Source: Paractinoplanes durhamensis (GTDB lineage Bacteria > Actinomycetota > Actinomycetes > Mycobacteriales > Micromonosporaceae). From it: 35,614 nt of DNA. The position numbers and the translations under genes are program-made. Numbering within the stretch: the stretch's first letter is position 1; the number at the start of each line of letters is the position of its first letter. The notes beneath the pieces were generated by a model that did not search any database, had not been told where the DNA came from, and saw only the letters and a list, made by a program, of their open reading frames with translations. The stretch is from NCBI RefSeq assembly GCF_016862175.1, contig NZ_BOML01000020.1, forward strand, positions 1 to 35,614, written 5' to 3'. This document shows, piece after piece, positions 32,025 to 35,614 of the stretch.

Positions 32025-32971
32025 GCGCACTCGTCCGTGCCGAGACCTTCGACTGCCGGGTCGCCTTCGCCGAGGAACTCATCGCGCTGGCCCGCGCCGA
32101 CGAGCGGATCGTCGCGGTCTGCAACGACTCGGTCGGCTCCAGCAACCTCGTCGGCTTTCAGAAGGAGTTCCCGGACCGGCTGATCAACGTGGGCATCGCC
32201 GAGCAGGACATGGTCGGCGTCGGTGCCGGCCTCGCCCTCAGCGGGTACGTCCCGTTCGTCTGCGGCGCCTCCCCGTTCCTGACCGGCCGTGCCCTCGAGC
32301 AGATCAAGGCCGACGTCGCCTACTCGCAGGCGCCGGTCGTGCTGTGCGGGATGAGCCCCGGCATGGCCTACGGCGAACTCGGCCCCACCCACCACTCGAT
32401 CGAAGACCTGTCGTGGCTGCGCGCGATCGCCGGCCTCGGCATCGTCGTCCCGGCCGACCCCACCGAGACCCGCGCGGCGGTGCGCTGGGCCGCGGCCGCC
32501 GCCACCCCGGTCTTCCTGCGGGTGGGCCGCTTCAAAGTTCCGGCCGTCACCGGCGAACGGCCATTCACTTTCGGCCGCGCAACCGCACTTCGCGACGGCT
32601 CCGACGTTACCGTCGTAGCAACAGGCACGATGGTCTCGCGGGCCCTGGAAGCCGCCGAGGAGGCGGCCGATCAAGGCGTCTCGATCCGGGTCCTGAACGT
32701 GTCGACGATAGCTCCCCTGGACGAGGAGGCGATCCTCGCGGCCGCTCGCGAGACCCGTGCCATCGTCACCGCCGAGGAGGCCACCACCACCGGCGGCCTG
32801 GGCGCGGCGGTGGCCGCCGTGGTGATCTCGTCCGAGACCCGGGTGCCGATGCGCATGCTCGGCATCCACCGCGAGTTCGCCCCCACCGGCAGCACCGCCT
32901 ACCTGCTGGAACACTTCGGCCTGACGGCCGCCGACATCCGCACCGCCGCGGTCGGCCTGGCCCATGCGTAA
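32021..32971 (+). CDS. Transketolase-like protein, C-terminal subunit
   Basis: 316 residues from ATG at 32021 (ATGA overlap with the first subunit). It has the pyrimidine-binding domain with catalytic Glu61 in LINVGIAEQDMVG, the active-site loop MAYGELGPTHHSIEDLSWLRAI, and the C-terminal transketolase domain (GSDVTVVATGTMVSRALEAAEEAADQGVSIRVLNVSTIAPLDEEAI, IVTAEEATTTGGLGAAVAAVV). With the previous protein it forms a complete thiamine-dependent two-carbon transferase. Placed after a sugar importer and before a kinase and an isomerase, it should act on a phosphorylated ketose made by those enzymes, giving intermediates of the pentose phosphate pathway and glycolysis. Confidence 0.93.
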   Translation: MSALVRAETFDCRVAFAEELIALARADERIVAVCNDSVGSSNLVGFQKEFPDRLINVGIAEQDMVGVGAGLALSGYVPFVCGASPFLTGRALEQIKADVAYSQAPVVLCGMSPGMAYGELGPTHHSIEDLSWLRAIAGLGIVVPADPTETRAAVRWAAAAATPVFLRVGRFKVPAVTGERPFTFGRATALRDGSDVTVVATGTMVSRALEAAEEAADQGVSIRVLNVSTIAPLDEEAILAAARETRAIVTAEEATTTGGLGAAVAAVVISSETRVPMRMLGIHREFAPTGSTAYLLEHFGLTAADIRTAAVGLAHA

Positions 32972-32973
32972 CC

Positions 32974-33037
32974 GTCGGGTCCTCGCGCCCGCTGCGGGGC
33001 CGGGCCTTGCGTGTCGTCGGGTCCTCGCGCCCGCTGC
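32974..33037 (+). repeat. 22-bp direct repeat in the transketolase-kinase spacer
   Basis: GTCGGGTCCTCGCGCCCGCTGC is present at 32974-32995 and, identically, at 33016-33037 (42 bp apart); most of the 83-base spacer is a duplicated unit. This spacer is unusually long for this operon, and the kinase start has only a weak GGGGCGG site. Confidence 0.85.
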
Positions 33038-33054
33038 CGAGGCCGGGGCGGTCC

Positions 33055-34533
33055 ATGGCTGAGCAGCTCGTTCTCGCGATCGACCAGGGCACGAGTGCCA
33101 CGAAGTGCCTGCTGGTCGATGCGGCCGGTGCGGTCGTGCGGGAGGCGAGCGCGCCGGTGCCGATCCGCTATCCGCGGCCCGGCTGGGTCGAACAGGATGC
33201 CGGCGAGATCCTCGACAGCGTTCTGGCCGCGGCGGCGCAGTGCCTGGACGGGGTGCCGCGAGGTGCGGTCCGGGCGGTCGGGTTCAGCACCCAGCGCGAG
33301 TCGGCGGTGGTCTGGGACCGGCACACCGGGCTCCCGGCCGGGCCGGTGCTGGGCTGGCAGGACCAGCGGGCGGTCGGCATCTGCGAGGACCTGCGCGCGA
33401 AGGGCAACGCCGCCGCCGTGCGGGCGATCAGCGGGCTGCCGCTCGACCCGATGTTCAGCGCCGCCAAGCTGCGCTGGCTGCTCGACCCCTCAAGCGGGCC
33501 CGACGGCGGCGGCGGGCGCGGCGACGGCGGGCGCGGCGACGCGTGGATCGCTGCGGCCTCGGGGCGCGGTGATCTGCCGGGGCGCGGGCGGCTGGCGGTC
33601 GGCACGGTCGACTCCTGGCTGCTGTTCGCGCTCACCGGAAGCCATCAGATCGAGGTCGGCAACGCCTCGCGCACGCAGCTGCTCGACGTGCGGGCCGGGC
33701 GGTGGAGCGACGAGCTGCTCGACCTGTTCGGGATCCCGTCCTCGGTGCTGCCGGAGATCACCCCGTCGTCCGGGGAGCTCGGCACGATCGGGCAGCGTGG
33801 GGGAGCGCTCGCCGGCCTGCCGGTCACCGCGGTGCTCGGCGATTCGCACGCGGCCCTCTACGCGCACGGCGCGGGCGACGGCGACGTCAAGGCGACCTAC
33901 GGCACCGGCTCCTCGGTGATGCGCCTCGGCGAGGTCGACGGCGACGCGGTCTGCCTGACCGTGGCCTGGAACGACAAGCTCGCGGCCGAAGGCAACATCC
34001 GCTCCTCCGGCGCCACCGTCGCCTGGCTGGCCGCGTTCCTGGGCACCACGCCCGAACAGATCGCGAAGATGGCGCTGTCGGCGGCGAGCGACGGCGTACA
34101 CCTCGTTCCGGCTTTCGGGGGTTTGGCCGCACCCTGGTGGGACGACACCGCGGTCGGCCTGATCAGCGGCCTCACCCTCGGCACCCGCCCGGAACAGCTG
34201 GCCCGCGCCGCCGTCGAATCGATCGCCCACCAGGTCACCGACGTGCTCGACGCGATGGGCGGAGCCGAACGGATCCTCGCCGACGGCGGCGCCGCCGAGA
34301 ACGACCACCTCATGCAGATCCAGGCCGACCTGGCCGGCATGCCGGTGCACCGGGCCCGCACCGCCAACCTCTCCGCCCTCGGCGCCGCCTATCTGGCCGG
34401 CGGCATCGAGCGGCCCCTCGACTACCACGAATTCGCACCCCGCCCCAGCGACCCGGCCGTCCGCCACGCGTGGCGGGAGGCGCTCGACCGGGCCCGCACC
34501 CCCTCAGCCCGCACGCCCTCAGCAAGGAGCTGA
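33055..34533 (+). CDS. FGGY-family carbohydrate kinase
   Basis: 492 residues from ATG at 33055 ([17 protein letters not shown]); the frame is open upstream but antisense-like there. FGGY landmarks: phosphate-1 motif [97 protein letters not shown], presumed catalytic Asp263 in [17 protein letters not shown], and adenosine site [22 protein letters not shown]. It is nearest the glycerol-kinase-like branch. About 25 residues of Gly/Arg/Asp repeats ([17 protein letters not shown]...) are inserted between KLRWLLD and [13 protein letters not shown]. It should phosphorylate the ketose made by the neighbouring isomerase before transketolase cleavage; the exact sugar is unknown. Confidence 0.93.
   Translation: MAEQLVLAIDQGTSATKCLLVDAAGAVVREASAPVPIRYPRPGWVEQDAGEILDSVLAAAAQCLDGVPRGAVRAVGFSTQRESAVVWDRHTGLPAGPVLGWQDQRAVGICEDLRAKGNAAAVRAISGLPLDPMFSAAKLRWLLDPSSGPDGGGGRGDGGRGDAWIAAASGRGDLPGRGRLAVGTVDSWLLFALTGSHQIEVGNASRTQLLDVRAGRWSDELLDLFGIPSSVLPEITPSSGELGTIGQRGGALAGLPVTAVLGDSHAALYAHGAGDGDVKATYGTGSSVMRLGEVDGDAVCLTVAWNDKLAAEGNIRSSGATVAWLAAFLGTTPEQIAKMALSAASDGVHLVPAFGGLAAPWWDDTAVGLISGLTLGTRPEQLARAAVESIAHQVTDVLDAMGGAERILADGGAAENDHLMQIQADLAGMPVHRARTANLSALGAAYLAGGIERPLDYHEFAPRPSDPAVRHAWREALDRARTPSARTPSARS
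33511..33540 (+). repeat. 15-bp in-frame repeat in the kinase gene
   Basis: GGCGGGCGCGGCGAC occurs twice in tandem (33511-33525, 33526-33540), after a run of GGC codons, encoding Gly-Gly-Arg-Gly-Asp units. It forms part of a family-atypical insertion in the FGGY N-terminal domain. Confidence 0.85.
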
Positions 34534-34534
34534 C

Positions 34535-35521
34535 ATGACCGATTACCCCCGCTTCGGAGCCGGCCTCTGGCACTTCGCCACCTACGTCGACCGTTACGCC
34601 AGCGACGGCTACGGCCCGAGCCGGACCACCCTCGACGCGATCGAGCTGGCCGGCCAGGTCGAGGACCTCTCGGTGGTCGACCTCAACTACCCGTTCACGC
34701 CCGGCGTCGGGCTCAGCGAAGTGAAGGACGCCCTTGCTGCGCAGGGCCTGACGGCCATCGGCATCACCCCCGAGATCTACCTGCGCAGGTTCGCCAAGGG
34801 CGCATTCACCAACCCCGACCCGGGCGTACGCAAGCAGGCTCTTGATCTCATGCATGAAGCGGCCGGCGTCGTCCGGGAGATCGGCGCCGACTACGTGAAG
34901 ATCTGGCCGGGTCAGGACGGCTGGGACTACCCGTTCCAGGTCGACCACCGCACCCTGTGGAAACTCGCTGTGGACGGGATGCGCGAACTGGCCGGTGCGC
35001 ATCCGGATCTGAAGTTCGCGATCGAGTACAAGCCGCGCGAGCCCCGCGTGAAGATGACCTGGGACTCGGCCGCCCGGTCGATCCTCGGCATTCAGCAGAT
35101 CGGCCTCGACAACGTCGGGGTGCTGCTCGACTTCGGGCACAGCCTCTACGGCGGCGAATCGCCGGCCGACGCGGCGCAGCTGCTGATCGACCACGGGCTG
35201 CTCTACGGCATGGACGTCAACGACAACCTGCGAGGCTGGGACGACGACCTGGTGGTCGGCACCGTGCACCTCACCGAGATCTTCGAGTACTTCTACACGC
35301 TGCGGAAGAACAACTGGGAGGGTGTCTGGCAGCTCGACCAGTTCCCGTTCCGGGAGGACTCGGTCGACGCCGCCCGCACCTCGATCGGGATCCTCAAGCG
35401 GCTCTACCGGGCCCTCGACCGGCTCGACACGGCCGCGCTGGCCGAGGCGCAGGAACGGCAGGACGCTATGGCGGCCCAGCGGCTGGTCCAAGAGGCGTTG
35501 TTCGGGGCGGTCCCGGAGTGA
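34535..35521 (+). CDS. Xylose-isomerase-like TIM-barrel sugar isomerase/epimerase
   Basis: 328 residues; ATG one base after the kinase stop. It is a full TIM-barrel of the AP-endonuclease-2/xylose-isomerase superfamily: [22 protein letters not shown] at the start, the VVDLNYPF strand, [18 protein letters not shown], metal-site candidates Glu in [15 protein letters not shown], Asp and His in [49 protein letters not shown], and Asp in [16 protein letters not shown]. These match rhamnose-isomerase-like sugar isomerases rather than nucleases. It most likely converts the imported aldose to the ketose used by the kinase. The substrate is not identified; D-apiose is a candidate because of the operon content. 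It overlaps a possible 12-codon GTG frame at 35518-35556, and the remaining bases to the window end show nothing definite. Confidence 0.88.
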   Translation: MTDYPRFGAGLWHFATYVDRYASDGYGPSRTTLDAIELAGQVEDLSVVDLNYPFTPGVGLSEVKDALAAQGLTAIGITPEIYLRRFAKGAFTNPDPGVRKQALDLMHEAAGVVREIGADYVKIWPGQDGWDYPFQVDHRTLWKLAVDGMRELAGAHPDLKFAIEYKPREPRVKMTWDSAARSILGIQQIGLDNVGVLLDFGHSLYGGESPADAAQLLIDHGLLYGMDVNDNLRGWDDDLVVGTVHLTEIFEYFYTLRKNNWEGVWQLDQFPFREDSVDAARTSIGILKRLYRALDRLDTAALAEAQERQDAMAAQRLVQEALFGAVPE

Positions 35522-35614
35522 AACGCCTGGTTGCGATGCTCGCGGCGCGGGGCTGAGCTGGGCGGGTCACTCGCGGGGTGCGGGGCTGAGGCAGGCGGCG
35601 CGCTCACCGGGTGC

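Noticed and set aside
32005..33054. Fusion of the transketolase region with the FGGY kinase in one 842-codon frame
   Set aside because: The upstream part is an alternative frame of the transketolase subunit; the kinase starts cleanly at [14 protein letters not shown].
35518..35556. 12-codon frame beginning GTGA after the isomerase gene
   Set aside because: Too short and unsupported by any motif; mentioned only because similar coupling frames occur elsewhere in the window.

Overview
The window is very GC-rich, with strong G/C third-position bias, frequent GTG and TTG starts, and many genes joined by 4-base stop/start overlaps. With TAT-secreted, ANTAR, MMPL, ClgR/PopR and tripeptidyl-aminopeptidase-like proteins, this points to a filamentous actinomycete, most likely Micromonosporaceae (Actinoplanes-like). 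That assignment is inference from gene content. No rRNA, tRNA, CRISPR array, transposase or phage gene was seen.

Layout. 1-4460 is a signalling block: a GAF-ANTAR regulator (cut by the window edge) coupled to a DUF5994 gene, a CHASE3 hybrid histidine kinase, a divergent stand-alone receiver, and a convergent degenerate histidine kinase. 4503-7908 holds a secreted S33 aminopeptidase, whose frame continues in phase beyond its TGA into a membrane-anchor-like tail, and a divergent TAT-exported family 4 rhamnogalacturonan lyase. 7909-8377 is a gene-free block of tandem and inverted repeats. 8378-12959 encodes a 1425-residue polymorphic toxin-like protein (GNAAVARLL motif, Ala/Pro repeats, coiled coil, glycine-rich hydrophobic segment, JAMM-like domain, C-terminal RNase A/CdiA-CT-like domain) followed by a small candidate immunity gene. 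12987-14758 holds a PRC-barrel protein and a PH-like membrane protein. 14913-16695 is a PopR/ClgR-type regulator facing a two-gene clpP operon with two PopR-type boxes upstream; one ClpP lacks the catalytic Asp and a 20-codon frame links the two genes.

16753-25446 contains an MMPL exporter operon, a lipoprotein / membrane protein / lipoprotein operon, and a membrane protein plus NarL-type two-component system. A near-identical 24-bp element lies upstream of both the MMPL gene and the two-component operon, suggesting one regulator controls both.

25451-35521 is a carbohydrate uptake and catabolism locus: a SorC-family regulator, then divergently a DUF2291 lipoprotein, ABC ATPase, permease, sugar-binding lipoprotein, split transketolase, FGGY kinase and xylose-isomerase-like TIM-barrel protein. 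The logic is import, isomerisation to a ketose, phosphorylation, then two-carbon transfer. This resembles described D-apiose/D-apulose routes, but the substrate is not provable from sequence. Three GAAT-N4-ATTC dyads mark the divergent control region, and two strong inverted repeats flank the binding-protein gene. After the last gene (35522-35614) only a possible 12-codon frame overlapping the stop (GTGA at 35518) is visible. The window repeatedly shows in-frame low-complexity expansions and tiny coupled frames inside operons.
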